Source: Pterois miles
Taxonomy: Eukaryota > Chordata > Actinopteri > Perciformes > Scorpaenidae
Direction: 5' to 3'
Length of the DNA: 64,000 nt
Assembly: GCA_947000775.1 (NCBI GenBank)
Contig: CAMQGK010000058.1
Span: forward strand, 1,545,001-1,609,000
This document shows, piece by piece, positions 25,092 through 35,487 of this stretch (positions are counted from its first letter, which is position 1; each line of letters begins with the position of its first letter). The notes beneath the pieces are model-generated. The model ran no database searches, was not told the DNA's origin, and saw only the letters and a program-made list of their open reading frames with translations. The translations under genes and the position numbers were made by a program.

Positions 25092-25993
25092 AGAGAGGGG
25101 GGGGGGAGAGAGAGAGGGAGAGAGAGGGAGAGAGAGGGAGAGAGAGGAGGGAGAGGAGGGAGAGGAGAGAGAGAGGGAGGGAGAGGAGAGAGAGGAGAGA
25201 GAGAGAGAGGGAGAGGAGAGAGAGAGAGGAGAGAGAGGGAGAGAGGAGGGAGAGAGGAGGGAGAGGAGGGAGAGGAGAGAGAGGGAGGGAGAGAGAAGAG
25301 AGAGAGGGAGGGAGAGGAGAGAGAGAGGGAGGGAGAGGAGAGAGAGAGAAGAGAGAGGCAGGGGGAGAGAGAGAGAGGGGAGAGAGAGGGAGAGGAGAGA
25401 GCGGGAGAGAGAGGGAGAGAGAGAGAAGAGAGAGGGAGGGGGAGAGAGAGAGAGGGAGAGGAGGGAGAGGAGAGAGAGAGGGAGGGAGAGGAGAGAGAGA
25501 GAAGAGAGAGGGAGGGGGGAGAGAGAGAGAGGGGAGAGAGAGGGAGGGGGAGAGAGAGAGAGGGAGAGAGAGAGAAGAGAGAGAGGGAGGGAGAGGAGAG
25601 AGGGAGAGAGAGAGAGGGGAGAGAGAGGGAGGGAGAGGAGAGAGAGAGGGAGGGAGAGGAGAGAGAGAGGAGGGAGAGGAGGGAGAGGAGGGAGAGGCGA
25701 GAGCGGGAGAGAGAGGGAGAGAGAGAGAAGAGAGAGAGGGAGGGAGAGGAGAGAGGGAGAGAGAGAGAGGGAGAGAGAGGGGAGAGAGAGGGAGAGACAG
25801 AGAAGAGAGAGAGGGAAGAGAGAGAGAGGGGAGAGAGAGAGAGAGAGAGGGGGAGAGAGAGAGAGGGGAGGGAGAGGAGAGAGAGAGGGAGGGGGAGAGA
25901 AGGAGGGAGAGAGAGGGAGGGAGAGAGAAGAGAGAGAGGGAGGGAGAGGAGAGAGAGAGGGGAGAGAGAGGGAGGGGGAGAGAAGGAGGGAGG
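25092..25993. repeat. Homopurine GA/GGA array
   Basis: About 900 bp that is almost entirely purine on the plus strand, built from GAGA, GGGA and GAGGA syllables, beginning with a run of ten G. Only a handful of C bases interrupt it. Internal blocks recur, for example a GCGGGAGAGAGAGGGAGAGA block near 25400 and again near 25703. All frames without stops give Arg/Glu/Gly strings (plus strand) or Ser/Leu/Pro strings (minus strand); these are not genes. Long homopurine tracts of this type can form intramolecular triplex DNA. Confidence 0.97.
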
Positions 25994-26065
25994 TTTGTGT
26001 CAGGACAAACATGGAGCCATCTTGGTTTCCAGGAGATGTGATGATACCAGTACCAGAACCCTTAT

Positions 26066-26115
26066 GAATTTCCCCACTGTGGGACCAATAAAGGAATATC
26101 TTATCTTATCTTATA
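26066..26115 (-). mobile_element. Short dispersed element, copy 3
   Basis: In reverse orientation: AATTTCCCCACTGTGGGACC then AATAAAGGAATATC and a (TTATC)n run. It lies about 70 bp past the end of the homopurine array. Its GTGGGG/CCCCAC core is closest to copy 4 at 51827. Confidence 0.8.
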
Positions 26116-27028
26116 AGTGACACCGATAATAGAGGTTCCCATCATAATTTGGATTTTCAGAGTTTCTGTGGCGTACGTGAACAGAGCGGTTTGCTGAGAT
26201 CATGACGGCGTGACCTCCAGGCTCATCGACGCTCTCTGAGACAGATCTGCATCCAGTCCTGACCTTCCTACATCCTGTCAGTCTGCTGATGACCAGAGGC
26301 AGGTGGCAGCCAATCAGAGAGCCTGTTACATCCCATGTGGCCCATGCTAACATCTCAGGGGGTCACGCTAAAGCTAAATGGAGACACTAAACGACTCAGC
26401 AGACCCAACAGCTAGTACATTTAGTAAAAGCAGCAGAGAACTGCTAATGCTAAACGAAGTTGGCCTGATTAAAACCTCTATTCTTAATTCAATCCACAAA
26501 TCCAGTTTGTCTCCTTTTAAACTGCATTTTCAAAAAGATTTTTTTTAATTCCTTTATTTATTTGTGAACTCATTCTTGCATTTTTAAATGATGCACTTGA
26601 CTGTTTTATGGTATTTTCTGTAAATCCTTTTTAATTTTAAGTATTTATTGATGAATTAATAGTTCATTTGTAAATTGTTTTTGATTATTATTCTTTTTAA
26701 TGTCCATCAAATGTTAAATAATTAAGTACTTTGAAATTTAGTACGTTTATTCATTGATTAAAATAAATTTGTGAACAAATCTATTAATGCCTGTTCTTAT
26801 TGTACAATTAGTTATTAATTAATCAAATGCTTCATTATTATTTCTTTGACTCTTGTGGTCCTCCGTAGATTCCAGAAGTTAGCTGTCTATTTAATTGTGT
26901 TTTAGAACTTAGCCACCAGAAAACAACTAGAAAATAATGTTTTATTTCTCCGATTCACTGCTTGTTCCCACTAACGCCGTTCCCTCTCTTCAGTCACTCT
27001 ATAGCTCATTCACCATCTCTGCTCTCTG

Positions 27029-27065
<37 letters not shown>

Positions 27066-27727
27066 TTGAACTGAGAAGGGGGTGGGGCAACTTTGAATGC
27101 AGTGTGTTTACAAACGGTAACCAATGAGGGATACACGTTAGACCTCTGATGAGGTGTTTTGGAAGGATTATTGATCATATTTTAGCAATTATCTAATGAC
27201 TAAAAAATGGTTAAATTTAGCACCAAATCAATTGGTTTCAACCCAAAAACTGCTTCAACAACCTATAGACATAATGGAGCATGAGGATGGAAATCATATA
27301 CTTCAATCAACATGTTCTAACCTTGTTCATATACAGTCACAAATTATCTTATTTATTTTATTTCTGAATTAAAACAAGTTGACTCTGTGCTGAGCTGATA
27401 CTCAGCTCTACTCACAGGTTTGGTCGTAAACTAAATATATTTGGGATTCTGTTGCTCAGACAAAACAGGACATGTGAAGACACAGATGTGACTTTTTTTC
27501 ACCATTTCCTGACATTTTATAGTCCAAACATTTAGCTGATTAATCATGAAAATAAGCAGCAGTTAATCAATAATGAAAAGAATTGTGAATTTGAGCCTTA
27601 ATGTAGAACACCAAAGTTTACGTCCAGCCGGCTGGAAACAGCAAACTGTTCATGAGAAACACAACAAACCATTTTAATGCTGCATCAACTTCACAAAAAG
27701 CCTGAGAGACGTCAGAGACAGAAAGAA
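26116..27727. other. AT-rich unique spacer
   Basis: No exon, RNA gene or mobile element is recognised. The middle part (26480-26870) is strongly AT-rich with many short TTTAATT-type runs. A (CT)n microsatellite is listed separately. Confidence 0.6.
27032..27061. repeat. (CT)n microsatellite
   Basis: About 15 uninterrupted CT dinucleotides. Confidence 0.95.
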
Positions 27728-28691
27728 GTGTCCTCTGTGTGATGGACGTGTCCTCTGTGTGATGGACGTGTCCTCTGTGTGATGGACGTGTCCTCTGTGT
27801 GATGGACGTGTGATGGACGTGTCCTCTGTGTGATGGACGGTGTCCTCTGTGTGATGGACGTGTCCTCTGTGTGATGGACGTGTGATGGACGTGTCCTCTG
27901 TGTGATGGACGTGTCCTCTGTGTGATGGACGTGTGATGGACGTGTCCTCTGTGTGATGGACGTGTGATGGACGTGTCCTCTGTGTGATGGACGTGTCCTC
28001 TGTGTGATGGACGTGTGATGGACGTGTCCTCTGTGTGATGGACGTGTCCTCTGTGTGATGGACGTGTCCTCTGTGTGATGGACGTGTCCTCTGTATGATG
28101 GACGTGTGATGGACGTGTCCTCTGTGTGATGGACGTGTCCTCTGTGTGATGGACGTGTCCTCTGTGTGATGGACGTGTGCTCTGTGTGATGGACGTGTCC
28201 TCTGTGTCATGGACGTGTCCTCTGTGTGATGGACGTGTCCTCTGTGTGATGGACGTGTGATGGACGTGTGATGGACGTGTCCTCTGTGTGATGGACGTGT
28301 GATGGACGTGTCCTCTGTGTGATGGACGTGTCCTCCGTGTCATGGACGTGTCCTCTGTGTGATGGACGTGTCCTCTGTGTGATGGACGTGTCCTCTGTGT
28401 GATGGACGTGTGATGGACGTGTCCTCTGTGTGATGGACGTGTCCTCTGTGTGATGGACGTGTCCTCTGTGTGATGGACGTGTGATGGACGTGTGATGGAC
28501 GTGTCCTCTGTGTGATGGACGTGTCCTCTGTGTGATGGACGTGTCCTCTGTGTGATGGACGTGTCCTCTGTGTGATGGACGTGTGATGGACGTGTCCTCT
28601 GTGTGATGGACGTGTCCTCTGTGTGATGGACGTGTCCTCTGTGTGATGGACGTGTGATGGACGTGTCCTCTGTGTGATGGACGTGTCCTCT
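27728..28691. repeat. 20/11-bp minisatellite (GATGGACGTGT with or without CCTCTGTGT)
   Basis: Full units read GATGGACGTGTCCTCTGTGT (20 bp). Interspersed short units contain only GATGGACGTGT (11 bp). Runs of one to six full units alternate with one or two short ones. The minus strand has overlapping open frames of up to 360 codons (HRGHVHHTEDTSITQRTRPS in rotation), because both unit lengths avoid stop codons in all frames. No promoter, signal or family resemblance supports translation. Confidence 0.97.
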
Positions 28692-29576
28692 GAACAGCAA
28701 GCAAACAATGCAAAGAACTGATTCTGATTTATTTTTTATGTTTTAGAGCTCAAAACACTGAGTTGACTGATTGATTAATTCTTTTTTTTTAAGGAAATTT
28801 AACACTGTTCATGCATGATAGATCACCCAACACCAGTTTTTCACTGTTCTGGACCATTTTATCAATGGAGTAATTAAAGAAAACTGATTATTTGATAATG
28901 ACAATAACCCTAATTTGTTTACCAGTATACTGTATTTCCACAGATGACACATAAAAAGGGCGGTAAACTATGACCTCCGGGTAAAACCTGAATGAAGGAA
29001 AGTTTTTTGACGTTACGACCCTTGATGTCAGTAGATGTGAGGAGGACTCCGGTGTCCCAGGAGGTGAGGAAGGTGCGTTCATCCTCCGCTCGGCTCCATC
29101 TCTGCTTCTAATCCACTTTAAATGTCACCTTGAGCGACTCGCCGAGCTGCCCTCCCGCATGCAGAGCAGCCTGGGAAGGCACATCGACGCTGCTTGTCTA
29201 CCGCAGAAATAAAACGCCTGCCTGCAGAGCTGAGCTGATGTTGAAACTCTGAAGCAGCTGTTTGCCTCTGGATGCAGGACTTTAACTGAGAGTGAGACCT
29301 CTGACTGGCGTAAAGACACATGTCTGGCTGACGCGGGGACGCCCTGGGGTGTCCCCGGCCGGACCCCCTCACAGACAGCATTCCTGAGCCGTCGGGGCTA
29401 CCTCCACTTTTTAAACCAGCAGCCAGCAGCCACCGCTCCGTCTCCGGCGGAACGCAACAAGGAACCAGATCAGCATGCAACACGACAACCGAGCCTTTCC
29501 TCCGCAGCAAAGCATCTCCATAAAGTCACACTTCACTCCTCTGCACGCATGCACGCCACCTGTCAGGGCTGCAGAA
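28692..29576. other. Spacer rising into CpG-rich DNA
   Basis: The left part is AT-rich and featureless. From about 29320 CpG dinucleotides become frequent (for example GACGCGGGGACGCC and CCGTCTCCGGCGGAACG). Minus-strand open frames here (for example 29118-29510) lack recognisable domains. If the exon at 29659-29745 is real, this is the start of its first intron. Confidence 0.5.
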
Positions 29577-29632
29577 GAAGAAGAAGAAGAAGAAGAAGAA
29601 GAGGAGGAGGAGGAGGAAGAGGAGGACGGGAC
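29577..29632. repeat. (GAA)n then (GGA)n microsatellite
   Basis: About ten GAA trinucleotides pass into GGA repeats. On the minus strand this run lies just downstream of the splice donor proposed at 29658, so it would be intronic. Confidence 0.93.
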
Positions 29633-29658
29633 TGGACTGGGATGAAGACTGAGCGTAC

Positions 29659-29745
29659 CTGTAACTCCACGCTGTAGCCCTGGTAGAAGTGCGTCGGGAA
29701 CACCGCCAGCTGATGTTGGACCTGGAGGGACACGGTATAATCCAT
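29659..29745 (-). CDS. Probable first coding exon, gene not recognised
   Basis: On the minus strand an ATG at 29745 opens a 29-codon frame beginning MDYTVSLQVQ and ending ...YSVELQ. It stops exactly at CAG followed by GTACGC, a plausible splice donor with intron phase 0. There is an in-frame TAG 16 codons upstream, and no other ATG lies between the CCAAT box at 29858-29862 and this ATG, so it would be the first start codon of a transcript from that promoter. Read-through past the donor gives Pro/Leu repeats from the GAA/GGA microsatellite, which supports splicing at this point. The peptide has no signal sequence and reads like the first strands of a beta-rich domain. I cannot name the protein. 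Later exons would lie to the left, beyond the arrays or outside the window. The context around the ATG (T at -3, G at +4) is only moderate. Confidence 0.5.
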
Positions 29746-29900
29746 GAACCGGCAGATGCGGAGCAGCGGCAGGCGGAGCGGGAGACGCGGCTACTGTTGG
29801 CGGCAGTTCTCCGGTAGTACAGACCCACTCCGCTGCTCTCCGCCCCGCTGCGCTCCTATTGGCCGCGCGGCGCGCACCAACCCGCACGAGGCGCAGCGGG
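29746..29900 (-). promoter_or_regulatory. CpG-rich promoter with CCAAT and GC boxes
   Basis: Read on the minus strand, a GGCCAATAGG sequence (CCAAT at 29862-29858, an NF-Y type site) is followed by GGGGCGGAG (29846-29838, an Sp1-type GC box), then about 90 bp of GC-rich leader to the ATG at 29745. No TATA box is seen. This is the usual layout of a vertebrate housekeeping-type CpG-island promoter. The same block is CpG-rich in both directions, so a divergent plus-strand transcript cannot be excluded, but that side runs straight into the ATTCATAC array. Confidence 0.6.
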
Positions 29901-29936
29901 AAGGGGGGGCAAGTGTCTTCAGGTCTGCGCCCAAAC

Positions 29937-31702
29937 CATTCATACATTCATTCACACATTCATACAATCATATAATCATACATTCATAAAATCATACATT
30001 CATATAATCATACATTCATACATTCATACAATCACGGACTCATATAATCATACATTCATGTAATCATAGATTCATGCATTCATTCATCCATTCATTCATA
30101 CAATCATCCATTCATACAATCATACATTCATACAATCATATAATCATACATTCATAAAATCATACATTCATATAATCATATATCATACATTCATATAATC
30201 ATACATTCATACATTCATACAATCACAGATTCATATAATCATACATTCATACAATCATATAATCATACATTCATACAATCATACCTTCATACAATCATAT
30301 AATCATACATTCATACAATCATACATTCATACAATCATACATTCATATGTTCATACAATCATACATTCATACAATCATACATTCATATAATCATACATTC
30401 ATACATTCATATAATCATACATTTATACAATCATACATTCATATTATCATACATTTATACAATCATATATTCATATAATCATACAATCATACATTAATAC
30501 AATAATATAATCACACATTCATACGATCATATAATCATACATTCATACGTTCATATAATCATACATTCATACATTCATATAATCATACATTTATACAATC
30601 ATACATTCATATTATCATACATTTATACAATCATGTATTCATATAATCATACAATCATACATTCATACAATAATATAATCACACATTCATACGATCATAT
30701 AGTCATACATTCATACGTTCATATAATCATACATTCATATGTTCATACAATCATAAATTCATACAATCATATAATCATAAATTCATGTAATCACACATTC
30801 ATTAGTTCATATAATCATACATTCATATGCTCATATAATCATATGCTCATATGTTCATACATTCATACAATCATACATTCGTACATCTGGTCTGCACCCA
30901 AACTATTCATACATTCATTTATACATATACAAATTAATGTGTTCATAAATACATACAGTACATTCATCCATTAATACATTCATACACATTAATAAATGCA
31001 GACATTCATAAATACATGCAGTATATTCATACATTCATATATCTGGTCTGCACCCAAATTGTTCATGTATTCATACATTCATAAACACATACATTCACAC
31101 ATAAATATATACATAAATTCATGTGTTCAAAAATTCTTACATAAATACATTCCTATCTTAAGTCAGTCATATAATACACACATTCATGTATTAGTAAAGA
31201 CATAAATACAAAATCACATACATGAATAATTCATAAATACATACACATACATTCATACATTAATGTCATAATTACACATATAAATATATTCATAAATACA
31301 TATATTCATTCATTTGTAAATACATACATGAATACATTTATAAATACATATATTCCTAAATACATACTGTATGTTCAAATATTTATAAATTCACACATGA
31401 AAACATATATTAATACATATATTCATACATTAATAATTACATACATTCATACATTTATAAATATACTGTATAGTCATACATATATTCATAAATACATAAT
31501 TCCTAAATACATATGTTCATAATAATACATTTATACATTCAAAAATACATTCTTACATTCAAACATTCATATATTCATAATTACATACATGAATATATTC
31601 AGAAATACATTCATACATAGATACAGGAATACATTCATATATTCACTTATATAATACATGCATTCAGAAATACATTCATACATAAATAGATGCTTTCATA
31701 AA
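29937..31702. repeat. Degenerate 8-bp array (ATTCATAC / AATCATAC / AATCATAT)
   Basis: An 8-bp unit in a few interchangeable forms, cleanest from 29937 to about 30880 and increasingly degenerate (ATAAATAC forms) to 31702. A 168-bp block is duplicated: the ATTTATACAATCATAC segment at 30421 recurs at 30589 with the same neighbours. A GGTCTGC-C-CAAA phrase near the array start reappears at about 30890 and 31045, so part of the promoter flank has been carried into the array. Forward frames of 64 to 113 codons (SYNHTIIH...) are artefacts. Confidence 0.93.
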
Positions 31703-32012
31703 TCCATCCATCCATCTTCAACCTCTTATCCCGTTAGGGGTCTCGGGGGTCTGGACCTGATCCCAGCTGGCACTGGGTGAAGGCGGGTTCACCTGGACAG
31801 GTCTCCAGTCCATCACAGGACACATAGAGACAGACAACCATTCACATCCACATTCACACCTACGGGACATTTAGAGTCATCAGTTAACCTAAACAGCATG
31901 TCTTTGGACTGTGGGAGGAAGCCGGAGTACCCGGAGAAAACCCACGCTGACACAGGGAGAACATGCAAACTCCACACAGAAGAGTCCCAAGCCGGATTCG
32001 AACCTGATAGAT
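31703..32012 (-). mobile_element. V-SINE-type element, most complete copy
   Basis: On the minus strand the element begins at a Pol III B-box-like GGTTCGAATCC, continues with GTGTGGAGTTTGCATGTTCTCC, then TTTTCTCCGGGTACTCCGGC, then CCACAGTCCAAAGACATG and TGACTCTAAATG, and ends in a GATGGATGG tail. The central block is the strongly conserved segment shared by V-SINEs such as DANA and HE1. The tRNA-like head before the B box is missing, so the copy is 5' truncated. It lies between the 8-bp array and the distal LINE piece at 32030-32096. Confidence 0.85.
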
Positions 32013-32029
32013 AGTCAGATAGTCTCTCA

Positions 32030-32096
32030 GGACTGGACTGAGGCCTCAGATGTGGTTCCTGGGTTCTGTTGGATCCGTTCTCCCAGTTTGGGGACC
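32030..32096 (-). mobile_element. LINE ORF2 C-terminal fragment, distal piece
   Basis: On the minus strand, starting where the 16/13-bp array stops, one frame reads VPKLGERIQQNPGTTSEASV. This resembles the extreme C-terminal region (PKLGEWLQQIPGTTSE-like) of a vertebrate and invertebrate non-LTR retrotransposon RT protein as I remember it. It is the continuation of the piece at 35161-35487, with the 3-kb array in between. The match ends at about 32030, shortly before the V-SINE head. Confidence 0.65.
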
Positions 32097-35000
32097 AACC
32101 ACCACCCTCCATCACCACCACCCTCTATCACCATCACCCTATATCACCACCACCCTCCATCACCACCACCCTCTATCACCATCACCCTATATCACCACCA
32201 CCCTCCATCACCACCACCCTCTATCACCATCACCCTCTTTCACCATCACCCTCCATCACCACCACCCTCTATCACCATCACCCTATATCACCACCACCCT
32301 CTATCACCATCACCCTATATCACCACCACCCTCCATCACCATCACCCTATATCACAACTACCCTCCATCACAACCACCCTCCATCACCACCACCCTCCAT
32401 CACCACCACCCTCTATCACCATCACCCCATATCACCACCACCCTCCATCACCACCACCCTCTATCACCATCACTCTCTTTCACCATCACCCTCTTTCACC
32501 ATCACCCTCCATCACCACCACCCTCTATCACCATCACCCTATATCACCACCACCCTCCATCACCATCACCCTATATCACAACCACCCTCCATCACCACCA
32601 CCCTCTCTCACCATCACCCTATATCACCACTACCCTCCATCACCACCACCCTCTATCACCATCACCCTATATCACCACCACCCTCCATCACCACCACCCT
32701 CCATCACCACCACCCTCCATCACCACCACCCTCTATCACCATCACCCTATATCACCACTACCCTCCATCACCACCACCCTCTATCACCATCACCCTATAT
32801 CACCACTACCCTCCATCACCACCACCCTCTATCACCATCACCCTATATCACCACTACCCTCTATCACCACTACCCTCTCTCACCACCACCCTCCATCACC
32901 ACCACCCTCCATCACCATCACCCTCTTTCACCATCACCCTCTTTCACCATCACCCTCCATCACCACCACCCTCTATCACCATCACCCTATATCACCACTA
33001 CCCTCCATCACCACCACCCTCTATCACCATCACCCTATATCACAACTACCCTCCATCACCACCACCCTCCATCACCACCACCCTCTATCACCATCACCCT
33101 ATATCACCACTACCCTCCGTCACCACCACCCTCTATCACCATCACCCTATATCACCACTACCCTCCATCACCACCACCCTCTATCACCATCACCCTATAT
33201 CACCACTACCCTCCATCACCACCACCCTCTATCACCATCACCCTCTATCACCACCACCCTCCATCACCACCACCCTCTATCACCACTACCCTCCATCACC
33301 TCCACCCTCTATCACCACCACCCTCTATCACCACCACCCTCCATCACCACCACCCTCCATCACCATCACCCTCTATCACCACCACCCTCCATCACCACCA
33401 CCCTCTATCACCACCACCCTCCATCACCACCCTCTATCACCACCACCCTCTATCACCACCCTCCATCACCACCCTCTATCACCACCCTCCGTCACCACCC
33501 TCTATCACCACCACCCTCTATCATCACCACCCTCTATCACCACCACCCTCTATCACCACCACCCTCTATCATCACTACCCTCTATCACCACCACCCTCTA
33601 TCACCACCCTCCATCACCACCACCCTCTATCATCACTACCCTCTATCACCACCACCCTCTATCACCACCCTCTATCACCACCCTCTATCACCACCCTCCA
33701 TCACCATCACCCTCTATCACCACCACCCTCCATCACCACCACCCTCTATCACCACCACCCTCCATCACCACCCTCTATCACCACCACCCTCTATCACCAC
33801 CCTCCATCACCACCCTCTATCACCACCACCCTCTATCACCACCCTCCGTCACCACCCTCTATCACCACCACCCTCTATCACCACCACCCTCTATCATCAC
33901 CACCCTCTATCACCACCACCCTCTATCATCACTACCCTCTATCACCACCACCCTCTATCACCACCACCCTCTATCACCACCCTCTATCACCACCCTCCAT
34001 CACCACCACCCTCTATCACCACCCTCTATCACCACCCTCCATCACCACCACCCTCTATCACCACCACCCTCTATCATCACCACCCTCTATCACCACCCTC
34101 CATCACCACCACCCTCCATCACCACCACCCTCTATCATCACTACCCTCTATCACCACCACCCTCTATCACCACCACCCTCTATCACCACCCTCTATCACC
34201 ACCCTCCATCACCACCACCCTCTATCACCACCCTCTATCACCACCCTCCATCACCACCCTCTATCACCACCCTCCGTCACCACCCTCTATCACCACCACC
34301 CTCTATCACCACCACCCTCTATCACCACCCTCCATCACCACCACCCTCTATCATCACTACCCTCTATCACCACCACCCTCTATCACCACCCTCTATCACC
34401 ACCCTCTATCACCACCCTCCATCACCATCACCCTCTATCACCACCACCCTCCATCACCACCACCCTCTATCACCACCACCCTCCATCACCACCCTCTATC
34501 ACCACCACCCTCTATCACCACCCTCCATCACCACCCTCCATCACCACCCTCTATCACCACCACCCTCTATCACCACCCTCCGTCACCACCCTCTTTCACC
34601 ACCACCCTCTATCACCACCACCCTCTATCATCACCACCCTCTATCACCACCACCCTCTATCACCACCACCCTCTATCATCACTACCCTCTATCACCACCA
34701 CCCTCTATCACCACCACCCTCTATCACCACCCTCTATCACCACCCTCCATCACCACCACCCTCTATCACCACCCTCTATCACCACCCTCCATCACCACCA
34801 CCCTCTATCACCACCACCCTCTATCATCACCACCCTCTATCACCACCCTCCATCACCACCACCCTCCATCACCACCACCCTCTATCACCACCACCCTCTA
34901 TCACCACCCTCCATCACCACCACCCTCTATCACCACCACCCTCTATCATCACCACCCTCTATCACCACCCTCCATCACCACCACCCTCCATCACCACCAC

Positions 35001-35160
35001 CCTCCATCACCACCACCCTCTATCACCACCACCCTCTATCACCACCACCCTCTATCATCACCACCCTCTATCACCACCCTCCATCACCACCACCCTCTAT
35101 CACCACCACCCTCTATCACCACCCTCCATCACCACCACCCTCCATCACCACCACCCTCTT
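32097..35160. repeat. 16/13-bp minisatellite interrupting a LINE ORF
   Basis: Units of 16 bp (TCTATCACCACCACCC) and 13 bp (TCTATCACCACCC), with CTCCAT, CTATAT, CTTTCA, CCGTCA and ATCATC variants. The left 1.3 kb uses mostly 16-bp units with CACCATCACC; the right 1.7 kb mixes 13- and 16-bp units. A block around 33661-33860 recurs around 34381-34590 at a 721-734 bp offset, and another recurs at about 750 bp (34071 and 34821). No unit contains a stop codon in any forward frame, so all three plus frames stay open for more than 1,000 codons. That is a property of the unit, not evidence of genes. Confidence 0.97.
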
Positions 35161-35487
35161 CTGCTCTGTGTCCTCCACCACTATGTCCGGTCGGTTAGCC
35201 AGCAGCTGTTAGTCAGTCTGGAACCTGAAGCCACAGGATCTTAGTCCTGTTGTTCTCCACCACCTTCGGTGGTGTGTCCCAGTGGGATCTGGGTCCTTCT
35301 AGTCCATACTGGGTGCAGATGATCCTGTATACTATCCCAGCCACTTGGTTGATCCTCTCCATGTACGCTGATCCTGCAGCATCTTACACCCTGCTGCTAT
35401 GTGCTGGACTGTCTCCGGGGCATCTTTACCCAGCATGCACCTTGGGTCAGATCTACTCTGGTAGATCCTGGTCTCTATGGCCCTGGG
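35161..35487 (-). mobile_element. LINE ORF2 C-terminal fragment, proximal piece
   Basis: Minus-strand translation gives, across two frames, AIETRIYQSRSDPRC, APETVQHIAAGCKML, AYMERINQVAGIVYR, then IICTQYGLEGP, PPKVVENN and finally NRPDIVVEDTEQKRVVV at the array edge. These are the ordered signatures of the region after the reverse transcriptase core in a widespread family of non-LTR retrotransposons. It includes a zinc-knuckle-like Cys/His motif whose second Cys is replaced by Gly. At least one frameshift and one stop are present, so the copy is dead. The frame runs directly into the 16/13-bp array and appears to resume at 32096. Confidence 0.8.

Noticed and set aside
27618..28713. Minus-strand His/Thr/Arg-rich frame of 360 codons, at first glance like a secreted repeat protein
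   Set aside because: Three overlapping frames give the same peptide in rotation because the 20-bp unit is stop-free. No signal peptide and no promoter.
29411..29947. 178-codon minus-strand frame across the CpG island
   Set aside because: It begins upstream of the CCAAT box and runs through the GAA/GGA microsatellite (poly-Ser). The neighbouring frame starting at 29745 fits promoter and splice signals better.
31911..35244. Three plus-strand open frames of more than 1,000 codons
   Set aside because: Explained by a stop-free 16/13-bp repeat. They start in a V-SINE and LINE remnant and run through the array.
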